DNA of 64,000 nucleotides from Clostridium sp. BJN0001 (GTDB lineage: Bacteria; Bacillota; Clostridia; Clostridiales; Clostridiaceae): contig NZ_CP094971.1 in assembly GCF_022869825.1 (NCBI RefSeq), positions 2,619,501 to 2,683,500 of the forward strand, given 5' to 3'. The translations under genes and the position numbers were made by a program. The notes beneath the pieces were generated by a model. It was not told where the DNA came from. It made no database searches and saw only the letters and a list, made by a program, of their open reading frames with translations. Shown here piece by piece: positions 1-7,954 of this stretch (position 1 is its first letter; each line of letters starts with the position of its first letter).

Positions 1-1
1 T

Positions 2-703
2 CAGTTATCTCAAAGAGGATTTAATATTAGCTGGCACTATGCTGTATGCGTAATAAATTTAAAAAATTCAAAAGATTCTATTTCAAAAAAGTTAAATTCC
101 ATAATAATAAATTTAGAAAATCATATGGCTCATAATTATAACAATTTTGCTATTTTTCTTCATAATACAGAAATATTTATTATTTTAGCAAATTATTCAA
201 GCGAGGAATTGCATAGTTATATTGAGGAATTAATTAATCACTTAAAAATATTATTAAACGGTAGAGAAAATTTCACTATAGGAATTGGGAAACAAACAAA
301 GAGCATACGCTGTCTTTGTAAAAGTTATCGACAAGCAAAAAACATACAGACGCTCCAGACAAAAAATAAAATTGATAAATCTCTTATTTTTTATTCTGAT
401 ATGGGTATTTTTAAACTTCTTATGAATATTGAAGATAGCGATATACTGTATGAATATTACGAACATACAATAAAACCAATACAAGAACATGATAAAAAAA
501 ATGATTCTTCACTCGTAGCAGTTTTGCGTTCTTATCTTAAAAATAATGGAAGTGTAAAAGAAACCGCTGACGAACTATTTATTCATCGTAATACTGTAAA
601 TTACAAAATCAATAAAATAGAGGAATTACTCAATATGGATCTTTCTTCATTAGATTCTAGAATACAACTCAGTGTAGGACTTATGCTTAAAGATATGCTT
701 TAA
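2..703 (+). CDS. CdaR/PucR-family transcriptional regulator, 3' part (5' end outside window)
   Basis: The reading frame is open from base 2, so the gene begins left of the window and about 233 residues are visible. The C-terminus carries the helix-turn-helix typical of PucR/CdaR (sugar-diacid) regulators, with the segment VKETADELFIHRNTVNYK followed by a short helix containing EELLNMDL. The middle resembles the GGDEF-like sensory domain of CdaR proteins. Such proteins activate purine, sugar-acid or amino-acid catabolic genes. The target here is unknown because the upstream neighbours are missing. An ATG at 125 is internal and is unlikely to be the true start. A terminator hairpin follows the stop codon. 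Confidence 0.8.
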   Translation, partial: QLSQRGFNISWHYAVCVINLKNSKDSISKKLNSIIINLENHMAHNYNNFAIFLHNTEIFIILANYSSEELHSYIEELINHLKILLNGRENFTIGIGKQTKSIRCLCKSYRQAKNIQTLQTKNKIDKSLIFYSDMGIFKLLMNIEDSDILYEYYEHTIKPIQEHDKKNDSSLVAVLRSYLKNNGSVKETADELFIHRNTVNYKINKIEELLNMDLSSLDSRIQLSVGLMLKDML

Positions 704-723
704 ATAGTCAATATTTAATTTTT

Positions 724-772
724 AAAAGCTGCACCAAATTAAGTTTTTAGCTTAATCTGATACAGCTTTTTT
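724..772 (+). terminator. Rho-independent terminator
   Basis: Imperfect hairpin: AAAAGCTG near 724 pairs with CAGCTTTT near 763, and ATTAAG pairs with CTTAAT around a short loop, followed by a T run. It lies 20 bases after the regulator stop codon. Confidence 0.75.
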
Positions 773-849
773 ATACATCCTAATTATTTTTTAATATTGT
801 AAAACTTTTTTTATTAACCATTATTAAATATAATATAATTTTTATTTAA

Positions 850-1458
850 TTAAACTTCAGGTGAACTACTTTCATCTGAAGTATCTGTTGTTGTTGTAGA
901 CTTTGATTCTGTTTGTGAAGACTTTTTATTAGGCTTTGAATCTTTAATTGCGTTTTTTACTGCATCTTTAGCTTCTTCATCAGTCATTTTTGATATATCT
1001 ATTCCTAATTTTTCTGCAGCCTTTTTAACTCTTTCAACTGAATTTTCTTTTCCCTTCGCTTTCATAGCATCTTTTACTGCACTTCTAACTTCTTCATCAG
1101 TCATTCCTGATATGTCTATTCCTAATTTTTCTGCAGTTTTTTTATCTCTTTCAATTGATTTTTCTTTTCCTTGTGCTTTCATCGCATCTTTTACTGCTTT
1201 AATAGAATCTTCCTGACTTAATCCTGTTATATCTACTCCTAGTTCTTTTGCTTTTTCAGCATAATTATCTGCTGTAATTTTAAATCTTTCTGCTTTGCCT
1301 TTTCCCTTGCAATGTTTAGTTGTATTTGTTGTGTTTTCAGTCTGAGTCTCTACTGATGCTTCTGTACTTGTTGTTAAATCAGCTGCAAATACTGGGACAC
1401 TACTTGTTATTCCTATAAAACCTGCTACAAATAATCCTAATAATTTTTTCTTATTCAT
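850..1458 (-). CDS. Secreted protein with three ~37-residue repeats
   Basis: The protein has 202 residues. The N-terminus is a clear signal peptide: MNKKKLL, a hydrophobic stretch GLFVAGFIGITSSVPVFA, and cleavage after AxA. The body holds three tandem repeats built around LGxDIxxMTDEExxxAVKDAMKAKGK, rich in Lys and Glu, and probably forming short helical pairs. The C-terminal tail is Ser/Thr-rich (SKSTTTTDTSDESSS) with no anchor motif. I do not recognise a characterised family. Small clostridial exported proteins with such EE/AVKDA repeats are commonly left hypothetical. It lies just downstream of a two-component system on the same strand (62 bases from the kinase stop), so it may belong to that regulon. 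The start has a good AGGAGAG ribosome site. Confidence 0.8.
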   Translation of the reverse strand: MNKKKLLGLFVAGFIGITSSVPVFAADLTTSTEASVETQTENTTNTTKHCKGKGKAERFKITADNYAEKAKELGVDITGLSQEDSIKAVKDAMKAQGKEKSIERDKKTAEKLGIDISGMTDEEVRSAVKDAMKAKGKENSVERVKKAAEKLGIDISKMTDEEAKDAVKNAIKDSKPNKKSSQTESKSTTTTDTSDESSSPEV

Positions 1459-1519
1459 ATATAATTCTCTCCTTTTAAATACTTATTTTTATATATTTGT
1501 TTTTACAAGTTTATAATAA

Positions 1520-2989
1520 CTATTTAATGTGAAATTTATGTGAAATAGAAAAAATTTTTTTAATATTAGGAATTTCAATTATGAAAATAACTCCGTTTTC
1601 AAGATTAACTACACTGCATTTCCCTTTGTGAAGTTTTGATATAAGTTTTACTAAAGATAATCCTATTCCATGTCCACCATACTCTCTTGTTCTTGCTTTA
1701 TCTACTCTATAACATACATCCCATATTTTATTTAGTTCATTTTTTGGTATATTGTTGCCAGTATTAAATACGCTTAATAAAAAATTATCCTCTCTTAATA
1801 TGCCTTTTATATTTATTTCTTTTTTATTTTCTTTTGCGATGCAATAATTAACCGCATTTAAAAGATAATTGTTTAAGGCTTTTTCAAGAAGCTCTCTATC
1901 TGCATTTAAAATAATATCCTCTCTACATTCTATATTTACATCAATGTTTTTCTCTTCAAATAAAGGCTTAAACCTTTTTACTGCATCTTCTATAAAGTCA
2001 TTTGCATTGAAATTTGAAATATTTAAACTTATAAGACTTCCTTCCATCATCGAATAATCAAGAAGTTGTTTTATAAGTTCATCCATTCTATCACATTCAT
2101 TTACAATCACCTTATAATATTTGTCTCTTTTTTCATCATTGTTTGCTACGCCATACTTAAGCCCTTCCACATATCCTTTTATAATAGAAATAGGTGTTTT
2201 AAGCTCGTGAGACATATCTCTTACAAGCATTTTTCTTCTCTCAACATCATGCTTAAGATCGTTTATATTCTTACTAAGTTTATCTGAAATTTCATTTATG
2301 CTTTTTCCGAGAGTTCCTATTTCATCATTTGATTTTACATTTACAATCTTATCAAATTTAAGATTTGAGATGTTTTCAGAAACCTTACTCATTTCTACTA
2401 TAGGTTTTGTAATTTTTCTAGAAAATATAAGTATTATGACTGAACCTAAAAGTATAACTATAAATCCTGCAATTATAAAAAACTCATTTGCTATGCTAGC
2501 ATTATTCTGAATTCCATTTATATATTTAATAAGTATAAGATATTTATTACTATCTATCCTTGTAATGCTCATTATCTTTGTCATATTATCTTCTTTTGCT
2601 TTTGTTTGATGAACAAAATACTTATCCTTAGCAGAGTTCTCTTTCTGCTCATCTAAAATCATTCTTTTTAAATCAATGTCTATCAATTTCTTTTTCTGGC
2701 TAAGCCTCAAATTCAATGAATTATATTCAATATTCAATGAATTATCAACTATTATGGTGCTTATGCCATCAGATTTTGATATTGAATCTATATATTCGTA
2801 TATATAATCAATATTATTCTCATAGTTATCTACTATAGTCATGCTTATATTTTTCAAAATACCTTTTGTTTTATACGTATAAAAAGACTTCAGAAAAAAA
2901 GTATTTAAAAGTATTACAGCTAATATCATTAAAGACATAAGTGTTGTAAATATTATAAATAATTTAAATTTAATTGTTGCTGTCTTCAT
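1520..2989 (-). CDS. Sensor histidine kinase (OmpR-system partner)
   Basis: The protein has 489 residues: a transmembrane helix at about 10-32, an extracellular sensor region of about 135 residues, a second membrane helix at about 170-190 and a HAMP linker ending in the SNDEIGTLGKSIN region. A HisKA domain follows, with the phospho-acceptor in MSHELKTPISI (about residue 262), then an HATPase domain with N box (LLNAVNY) and G box (YGGHGIGLSLVK). All catalytic motifs look intact. The start overlaps the end of the response-regulator gene by 20 bases, so the two are translationally coupled. The signal cannot be read from the sequence. The secreted repeat protein downstream is the obvious candidate target or ligand. 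Confidence 0.92.
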   Translation of the reverse strand: MKTATIKFKLFIIFTTLMSLMILAVILLNTFFLKSFYTYKTKGILKNISMTIVDNYENNIDYIYEYIDSISKSDGISTIIVDNSLNIEYNSLNLRLSQKKKLIDIDLKRMILDEQKENSAKDKYFVHQTKAKEDNMTKIMSITRIDSNKYLILIKYINGIQNNASIANEFFIIAGFIVILLGSVIILIFSRKITKPIVEMSKVSENISNLKFDKIVNVKSNDEIGTLGKSINEISDKLSKNINDLKHDVERRKMLVRDMSHELKTPISIIKGYVEGLKYGVANNDEKRDKYYKVIVNECDRMDELIKQLLDYSMMEGSLISLNISNFNANDFIEDAVKRFKPLFEEKNIDVNIECREDIILNADRELLEKALNNYLLNAVNYCIAKENKKEINIKGILREDNFLLSVFNTGNNIPKNELNKIWDVCYRVDKARTREYGGHGIGLSLVKLISKLHKGKCSVVNLENGVIFIIEIPNIKKIFSISHKFHIK

Positions 2990-3683
2990 TTTTATCTGTC
3001 TGGAATATATATCCAGTCCCCCTTACTGTCTTTATATAATGTCCACAGTCTTCAAGCTTAGATCTTAATGTTTTTATATGCGTATCAATCGTTCTTATAT
3101 CTCCATCAAAATCAAATCCCCATATTTTATCTAAAATCTGATCACGATTTAAGACATTATTTTGATTTTCAATAAAATAAATCAAAAGGCTGTACTCTTT
3201 ATTGTTAAGTTTAACCTCTAACCATAAATCATTTTTCTTTATCATAACTTTATGGCTTCCATTATCTACAATAATATTTTCTAAACATATTTTCTCTGAT
3301 AACTTTTTCTTTATTTTTTTTGCAATATTATTAATTCTAGCAATAAATACTTCATAGCTAAATGGCTTTGCTATATATTCATCTGCACCCTTATTAAATC
3401 CGAATACTTCATGTTTTTCATCTCCAAGGGCTGTGAGCATAACTATAGGTACATCTGATTTTTGCCTTATTTCTTTAAGAACTTCCCATCCATCATATCC
3501 AGGCATCATTACATCAAGTATAACTATATCTATATCATTTCTGCTAAAAAATATATCTAATGCTTTAACTCCATCCCCTGCTTCTATAGGAATATATCCC
3601 TCTGATTTCATTATGTCACACACAAGCTCCCTTATTATTCTGTCATCTTCTGCTATAAGAATTTTTATATCTATTGTTCTCAC
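2970..3683 (-). CDS. OmpR/PhoB-family response regulator
   Basis: The protein has 237 residues. The receiver domain (about 6-118) shows the acidic pair AEDD, the phospho-acceptor Asp in IVILDVMMPG, and the conserved T and K in MLTALGD and YIAKPF. The C-terminal winged-helix DNA-binding domain (about 138-232) ends with the typical TVRGTGYIF strand. It is the first gene of the operon with the histidine kinase. It sits head-to-head with the PHP-phosphatase gene, with a shared intergenic region of about 140 bases. Confidence 0.93.
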   Translation of the reverse strand: MRTIDIKILIAEDDRIIRELVCDIMKSEGYIPIEAGDGVKALDIFFSRNDIDIVILDVMMPGYDGWEVLKEIRQKSDVPIVMLTALGDEKHEVFGFNKGADEYIAKPFSYEVFIARINNIAKKIKKKLSEKICLENIIVDNGSHKVMIKKNDLWLEVKLNNKEYSLLIYFIENQNNVLNRDQILDKIWGFDFDGDIRTIDTHIKTLRSKLEDCGHYIKTVRGTGYIFQTDKNEDSNN

Positions 3684-3733
3684 ACCCTTTTTTCAATATT
3701 TATATACTATTATAACAAAAAAATAATGCTCTC

Positions 3734-3762
3734 TTGAGAAATTTATAGTATTGAAGTATATT
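3734..3762 (+). promoter_or_regulatory. Probable sigma-A promoter for the PHP gene
   Basis: TTGAGA at 3734-3739 and TATATT at 3757-3762 are separated by 17 bases and lie about 60 bases upstream of the PHP-family start codon. Confidence 0.5.
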
Positions 3763-3823
3763 TTATAATGTATATTTAAATTAACAATAATACTTAAGAC
3801 TAAATGAAGGAGATATTATAATT

Positions 3824-4600
3824 ATGAACTCAAAAGTGAATTATCATACTCATACATTCAGATGTAAACATGCTGATGGTACTGAAAAAGATTATGTACT
3901 TGAAGCACTAAAGAAGAACTTTAAGAAATTAGGTTTTAGTGATCATGGTCCTTACCCAGATGATAGATTTGGTTTTCGTATGGATTACTGCGAACTAAAT
4001 GATTATGTTAATACGGTAAAAAATCTAGAAAAAGAATTTGAAGATAAATTAAATATTTCTGTTGGCTTAGAGATTGAATATGATCCAAATAGCCATGAAT
4101 ACTATAAATATCTATTAAATGAACTTAGAATAGACTATTTAGCTTTAGGACAGCATATGTTTTTAGAAAATAATGAATTTACTAACACTTATTTTTTAAC
4201 TGATACAAAACAATATTTAACTTATGCAAAATCTATTAAATCTGCATTAAGTACAGGCTTTTTTAAATTTGTTGCTCATCCAGATCTTATTTTTATTAAT
4301 GATTTACCATGGGATGATAACTGCGACAAAGCTTCTAGCATTATAATTGAAGCAGCCAAAAAATATGATTCTATACTTGAACTAAATGCTAATGGTATTA
4401 GAAGAGGTTTGAACACTTATTGTGATGGTACACGTTATCCTTATCCTCACAGAAAGTTTTGGGACAAGGCTAGCTCAAATAATATAAAAGTATTAATCAA
4501 TTCTGACTGCCATTCTCCTAATCAATTATGGGATGAAAAGATGGATGATGCTTACTCATTAGCTAATGAATTGAATTTAAATATTGTTTATGACATATAG
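3824..4600 (+). CDS. PHP-domain phosphatase, histidinol-phosphatase (HisJ/HisK) family
   Basis: The protein has 258 residues. It carries the PHP metal-site motifs: HTHTFRCKHADG near the N-terminus, FSDHGP, a conserved Glu in GLEIEYD, GQHMF, VAHPDL and SDCHSP near the C-terminus. Length and motifs fit the class of PHP enzymes that removes phosphate from histidinol phosphate in histidine biosynthesis, with a di- or trinuclear metal site. No other histidine gene is nearby, so the physiological substrate is not proven. An AAGGAGA ribosome site lies about 10 bases before the ATG. Confidence 0.85.
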   Translation: MNSKVNYHTHTFRCKHADGTEKDYVLEALKKNFKKLGFSDHGPYPDDRFGFRMDYCELNDYVNTVKNLEKEFEDKLNISVGLEIEYDPNSHEYYKYLLNELRIDYLALGQHMFLENNEFTNTYFLTDTKQYLTYAKSIKSALSTGFFKFVAHPDLIFINDLPWDDNCDKASSIIIEAAKKYDSILELNANGIRRGLNTYCDGTRYPYPHRKFWDKASSNNIKVLINSDCHSPNQLWDEKMDDAYSLANELNLNIVYDI

Positions 4601-4648
4601 TTATATATCATCTTACATATTTTACTATTTAAATTAGTTTAGTAAAAA

Positions 4649-4680
4649 AAGCTTAGCGATTTAATACTAAGCTTTTCTTA
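4649..4680 (+). terminator. Terminator hairpin resembling the end of the repeated peptide module
   Basis: AAGCTTAG (4649-4656) pairs with CTAAGCTT (4667-4674), followed by TTCTTATT. The same stem and tail end the two modules at 9871-9899 and 30397-30425, so this is probably a module footprint. It lies inside the apparent end of the adjoining truncated kinase-like gene. Confidence 0.6.
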
Positions 4681-5030
4681 TTAATATATTTATCACTATT
4701 AACAAATTCTATGGCAAACTTATCTTCACTTATACGATTAATGCTATTTTCATCAACCCATGTTAAAAGAATATATACATTATTCCTGTTGTTGCAAAAA
4801 CCAATTTCAATTGCCTTTGACATTTTAAATGGTAATGTATTACATTTCTTAATAAATTTAAACTCTTCTATTTTATCATAGTAACTATCTGCATCCGAAA
4901 TACGTAATAATAGCTTATTTCCCTCATAATCTTCTATGTAAAACTTTGAATCAGAAGACCAACCTTCATTTACTTTTTTTATAATTCTCCAACTTTTGAA
5001 ACTAGGAATATCTTTTAATTCACTGTACAT
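4653..5030 (-). pseudogene. Aminoglycoside-phosphotransferase-like kinase, N-terminal fragment
   Basis: These 125 residues match the N-lobe of the APH/choline-kinase-like family: SSDSKFYIEDYEGNKLLLRISD forms the glycine-poor loop and the Lys/Arg strand, and the hinge reads YILLTWVDE. The C-lobe with the HGD and DxD catalytic motifs is absent. The last seven codons run through a terminator hairpin that belongs to a different, repeated sequence, so the gene was cut by an insertion or deletion and the stop is accidental. A GGAGAA ribosome site and ATG are intact. It is not expected to be active. Confidence 0.75.
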
Positions 5031-5080
5031 TCTATTTTCTCCTTTGATATAAACTTTTGCTTAAATCAGCTGTAAGCTTT

Positions 5081-5383
5081 TCATATAATTCTTTTACAAC
5101 TTTCAATAAATTGATTATATTTATCTATGCTACCATACATTTTAATTGCTTTATCTTCGTGTTCTATTTTAAATTCTTCCAATACTTTATAATATTCACT
5201 CATATCAAATTCTTTAAAATTCATAGTTCTTTCACCCTTTATAGTTTTATTTATAAGATCTATTAAACCATTCAATCTTTTTTGTTTTAACATAAGCAGC
5301 TTTTTTTGATTTCTTAGTGCTTCCATTTTATCAAAGTACGGACTTGACATTATATCTTTAACTTCTTTCAAAGAAAAAAGCAC
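5081..5383 (-). pseudogene. MerR/TipA-like regulator fragment lacking the DNA-binding head
   Basis: The visible 100 residues correspond to the middle of a MerR-type regulator: the end of the MerR domain (FSLKEVKDIM), a coiled-coil dimerisation helix (KKLLMLKQKRLNGLIDLINKTI), and the start of a TipAS effector domain (MNFKEFDMSEYYKVLEEFK). The winged helix-turn-helix at the N-terminus is missing, and the TipAS domain stops early at residue 100. Just outside the 5' break is a footprint of the repeated peptide module (AAAGAAAAAAGCACCCATCC at 5370-5389). I read this as a broken gene. Confidence 0.7.
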
Positions 5384-5416
5384 CCATCCAATAAAGAATA
5401 ATGCTTCTTTTTAATT
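5370..5416 (+). repeat. Footprint of the peptide-module terminator
   Basis: AAAGAAAAAAGCACCCATCC at 5370-5389 matches 6241-6260 exactly and closely resembles the terminator loop of the modules at 9761 and 30296. An A-rich stem pairs with TGCTTCTTTTT near 5402. Confidence 0.5.
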
Positions 5417-5455
5417 AAATTTTTAATATAATACTTTTACCCATAAAAACGGATC

Positions 5456-5789
5456 TTATTTAAAAGATAGTTTCATATCTTGTAAATTTATAGTTGCATT
5501 AAGAGCTTTTAATATATCAAGGCCTATTAGTAAATCAATATCTATTCCATAATCCATATCATTAATTTTAGAATCATTTATTTCAATAGTATCGAATTTC
5601 TTCGTAACCACCTACACCATGCGCAGTATTTCTAATCTCATTACCATCTAATAAAATATAATCAGCATTAATCAGTGTAGTGGCGGAACCTGTATCAATT
5701 AATACTTTATTTAAATGCATGTTTGAGTTATTTAGTTTACAATCTAATTCACAAAATAATAATTGTTTATAATATCGCAATTTAATCAT
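5456..5789 (-). pseudogene. Retropepsin-like aspartyl protease, frameshifted
   Basis: The first 68 codons encode a clan-AA aspartic protease fold with the catalytic motif LIDTGSATTLI and the flap-like GVGGYEE, ending at a TGA near 5583. Shifting the frame by one base recovers the missing C-terminal part, including IEINDSKINDMDYGID and LLIGLDILKALNATIN, ending at TAA 5456-5458. A single indel near 5585 therefore broke an otherwise normal ~110-residue protein. The start codon overlaps the end of the upstream gene by 4 bases, so the two were coupled. Such pairs occur in other Firmicutes. Confidence 0.8.
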
Positions 5790-6037
5790 CTTATTAATCC
5801 TATCCTTTTTATTTCATATTCAAGCTTATCTTTTCTAGTATCATCAAAACTTAATTGACGTAACTTATCTTTTCTGTGCAGCATACGGTAATATTTAAAT
5901 GCTTCATTAATATCATCGAAAACTTCTACTACTGCAATATCTTCAATAATTAATTTATTACCATCTTCATGTTGTTTTAAACTGTCAAATACAATCCATT
6001 TGTTAGGATATGTTTTTCTTGCTTCACTCCATTTCAT
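5786..6037 (-). CDS. Small hypothetical protein paired with a retropepsin-like gene
   Basis: The protein has 83 residues, starts MKWSEARKTYPNKWIVFDSL, and is compact, charged and probably cytosolic. No catalytic motif is visible. In other Firmicutes a protein of this type often precedes a retropepsin-like aspartyl protease gene, with overlapping stop and start codons as here. This suggests that it is a partner or substrate of the protease. The partner is frameshifted in this genome, so the protein may be functionally orphaned. A GGAGCTG ribosome site lies 8 bases upstream of the ATG. Confidence 0.75.
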   Translation of the reverse strand: MKWSEARKTYPNKWIVFDSLKQHEDGNKLIIEDIAVVEVFDDINEAFKYYRMLHRKDKLRQLSFDDTRKDKLEYEIKRIGLIR

Positions 6038-6370
6038 ATTATCAGCTCCTTATATAATACTTGTTCTCGTTAATGTCTTTGCTTTTATATGACCATAAAT
6101 ATATAAGTAAATAATATCATGGCGTAAAAATAGTGTGAAGTTATATATCAGAATAATAATGAATGTAAATTAAACTTGAAAAGTAGAGATTTTATTTATT
6201 CCTAAATTCTATGTATTGAAAAAATATCTATAAAATGATAAAGAAAAAAGCACCCATCCAACAAATTATTTTTTTATCCAATGCAGACTTCAAAAGATAC
6301 TCTGATTGAGGATATGTTTTGGGGCAAAAATAAAGCAAAAAATAATGGGGTGAATTGCAAAAGGGGTAAA
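6038..6370. other. Intergenic region with module remnant, no convincing gene
   Basis: AT-rich. The only recognisable item is the footprint AAAGAAAAAAGCACCCATCC at 6241-6260, shared with 5370. A short open frame here has no ribosome site and no recognisable domain, and it runs through the following terminator, so it is not reported as a gene. Confidence 0.5.
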
Positions 6371-6434
6371 AAAATTATGGCAGCTGCATTCCATTTTTTA
6401 ATGGATCATGCTGCCATAATTTTTTTTTTACAGA
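6371..6434 (+). terminator. Strong bidirectional terminator hairpin
   Basis: AAAATTATGGCAGC pairs with GCTGCCATAATTTT, and CCATT pairs with AATGG inside the stem, followed by a run of T. It insulates the convergent region from the membrane/secreted gene pair. Confidence 0.8.
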
Positions 6435-6459
6435 GCTTGCCCCTTTTCAAGAAAGGAAT

Positions 6460-6484
6460 TTTTTTATAATTACCACACCCAAAA
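6460..6484. repeat. 25-bp direct repeat, copy 1
   Basis: TTTTTTATAATTACCACACC plus CAAAA, matching 7576-7600 at 24 of 25 positions. The two copies flank the secreted/membrane gene pair. Confidence 0.6.
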
Positions 6485-6488
6485 CAAT

Positions 6489-6758
6489 CTACTCTATTTT
6501 TTTATATATATAACTTGTTAGATGTGCACAATATGGCACAATTACGCAAAATATTGGATTTATATTATAATATCTCATTAGAATAACAAATATTATGTTT
6601 CCAAATCCTAATATTAAACCAATTATTCGTTGAACTTTATATGGATTTTGTAAATCTTTCAAAACAAATAATTTAATAAATATATCAAATTTATTATAAA
6701 AAAATAAACTATAAACTATAGATACAATTCCTACTATTAATAAAAATATTGTAATCAT
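6489..6758 (-). CDS. Small integral membrane protein
   Basis: The protein has 89 residues with three hydrophobic segments (about 2-20, 42-61 and 65-83) and the short charged loop VLKDLQNPYKVQ. I do not recognise the family. It resembles small clostridial two- or three-helix membrane proteins of unknown role. The start codon lies one base after the stop of the upstream secreted-protein gene, so the two are co-transcribed and probably work together. An immunity or anchoring role is possible but speculative. Confidence 0.65.
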   Translation of the reverse strand: MITIFLLIVGIVSIVYSLFFYNKFDIFIKLFVLKDLQNPYKVQRIIGLILGFGNIIFVILMRYYNINPIFCVIVPYCAHLTSYIYKKIE

Positions 6759-6759
6759 G

Positions 6760-7455
6760 TTAATTATAACTTATACTCACAACTTTTTCGCTATGCAAAC
6801 TTGTATCTAATTCATGTCCATTCCAATAATCAACCCTATATAATGTTCCATAACTAGTGTGTATAATTCTAAGTCTTACTTGTTCATCATCATCTGTATA
6901 ATTACGAATATCAGATGCGGTCTCTGATCTTTGACCTTGACTTAGTAACAGCTCTAAACTCGGTACTTGCATTCCAGGAAATAAACCAAAAATAAAAGAT
7001 GCAATAGTTTCTATACTAGACACATCAAATTTGTTTGCAAGTTCACGTGCATGTCTAGTAGTTAGATACATATCTATAGTTGTTTGTGAAAATCTTGGTA
7101 CATTTATTAAATCTTTAACTATAGTTACTTCATCATACCTACTTGGTAAAGTATTTGGTATAGAATTACTATAGCTCCTCATTAAACTACTTTTATTAAT
7201 ATTACTAGATTTTTTAGCAGATTTTGAAAAATCTTTTGTTATCATTCCATTTTCATCAACATCATTTTTAGTAATAGCTTGTCCATCAAGATATGCTATT
7301 ACCTCACTAGAACTATCTGATTTTTTTGTTTCGTTAAGTTCTATAGTATTTTTATTTTTAATTGTCGCTGCATTTGCTCCTACAGAAGGAACTAAAGTTG
7401 TAAAAGTTGAAGCTATCATAAGGACCCCAATAATTCTTTTTGATAAACTTTTCAT
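6760..7455 (-). CDS. Secreted hypothetical protein
   Basis: The protein has 231 residues with an N-terminal signal peptide (MKSLSKRIIGVLMIASTFTTLVPSV, cleavage near GANAA). A low-complexity Ser/Lys region follows (residues ~40-95), then a folded C-terminal half containing YLTTRHARELANKFDV and SIETIASFIFGLFPGM. It ends with aromatic beta-type segments (YGTLYRVDYWNG). I recognise no enzyme motif. The C-terminal half, with a hydrophobic helix followed by beta strands, is reminiscent of small exported bacteriocin-like or geobacillin-like proteins, but that is inference only. It is the first gene of a two-gene operon with a small membrane protein. Confidence 0.7.
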   Translation of the reverse strand: MKSLSKRIIGVLMIASTFTTLVPSVGANAATIKNKNTIELNETKKSDSSSEVIAYLDGQAITKNDVDENGMITKDFSKSAKKSSNINKSSLMRSYSNSIPNTLPSRYDEVTIVKDLINVPRFSQTTIDMYLTTRHARELANKFDVSSIETIASFIFGLFPGMQVPSLELLLSQGQRSETASDIRNYTDDDEQVRLRIIHTSYGTLYRVDYWNGHELDTSLHSEKVVSISYN

Positions 7456-7575
7456 GATATAATATCATCCCTTTCTATAAATTTCACTTAAAGTATATCA
7501 TATAAATTATGAAAATATTGTAAAATTATGTTTTAATATTACATTTTATTAATGAATCCTACTGCGACCATAATT

Positions 7576-7600
7576 TTTTTTATAATTACTACACCCAAAA
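7576..7600. repeat. 25-bp direct repeat, copy 2
   Basis: 24 of 25 bases match 6460-6484. It is preceded by GACCATAATTTTTTT, which also resembles the sequence before copy 1. Confidence 0.6.
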
Positions 7601-7647
7601 GATAAATCTCCTACTCTTAGATATTTTTTTATTATCTTTATTTCCTC

Positions 7648-7899
7648 GTACACGGTAAAAAACAAGTACCTCGTGTTAATGTTATTTTTTGAGATAATTA
7701 GCATAAGCTTTAAAAAACTAATTAGCTTTTTTAAAGTTGTTAACTTAGTTTTATGGAGGTACTTATGGATAAAAGCACTAATGAGATTAGACTAATTAAA
7801 TGGGCATCTATAATAAAGGAATGTAGAAGTAGCCAAATGACCGTTACATCATGGTGTAATGAAAATAATATTAATACAAAGACATTTTATTATTATTAG
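7648..7899 (+). mobile_element. IS66-family remnant (left end plus truncated tnpA)
   Basis: GTACACGGTAAAAAACAAGTA at about 7649 resembles an IS66-family left end. It is followed by a normal leader and the accessory ORF described at 7765. No tnpB or tnpC is present, so only the left ~250 bases of the element survive. Confidence 0.6.
7765..7899 (+). pseudogene. IS66 accessory protein TnpA, truncated
   Basis: This 44-codon frame starts at an ATG with a TGGAGGT ribosome site. Its sequence (DKSTNEIRLIKWASIIKECR, then WCNENNINTKTFYYY) matches the N-terminal helix-turn-helix of IS66-family TnpA. A TAG interrupts where the family normally continues with a Trp-Gln/Arg-rich segment, and nothing downstream resembles the rest of the element. 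Confidence 0.7.
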
Positions 7900-7954
7900 A
7901 TAGTATCCCTTTTGCTATCACCTCATGCATATAATCGTAACTCCCTTCTAATAA

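Noticed and set aside
6281..6469. Plus-strand 62-codon open frame
   Set aside because: Passes through a strong terminator, no ribosome site, no domain.
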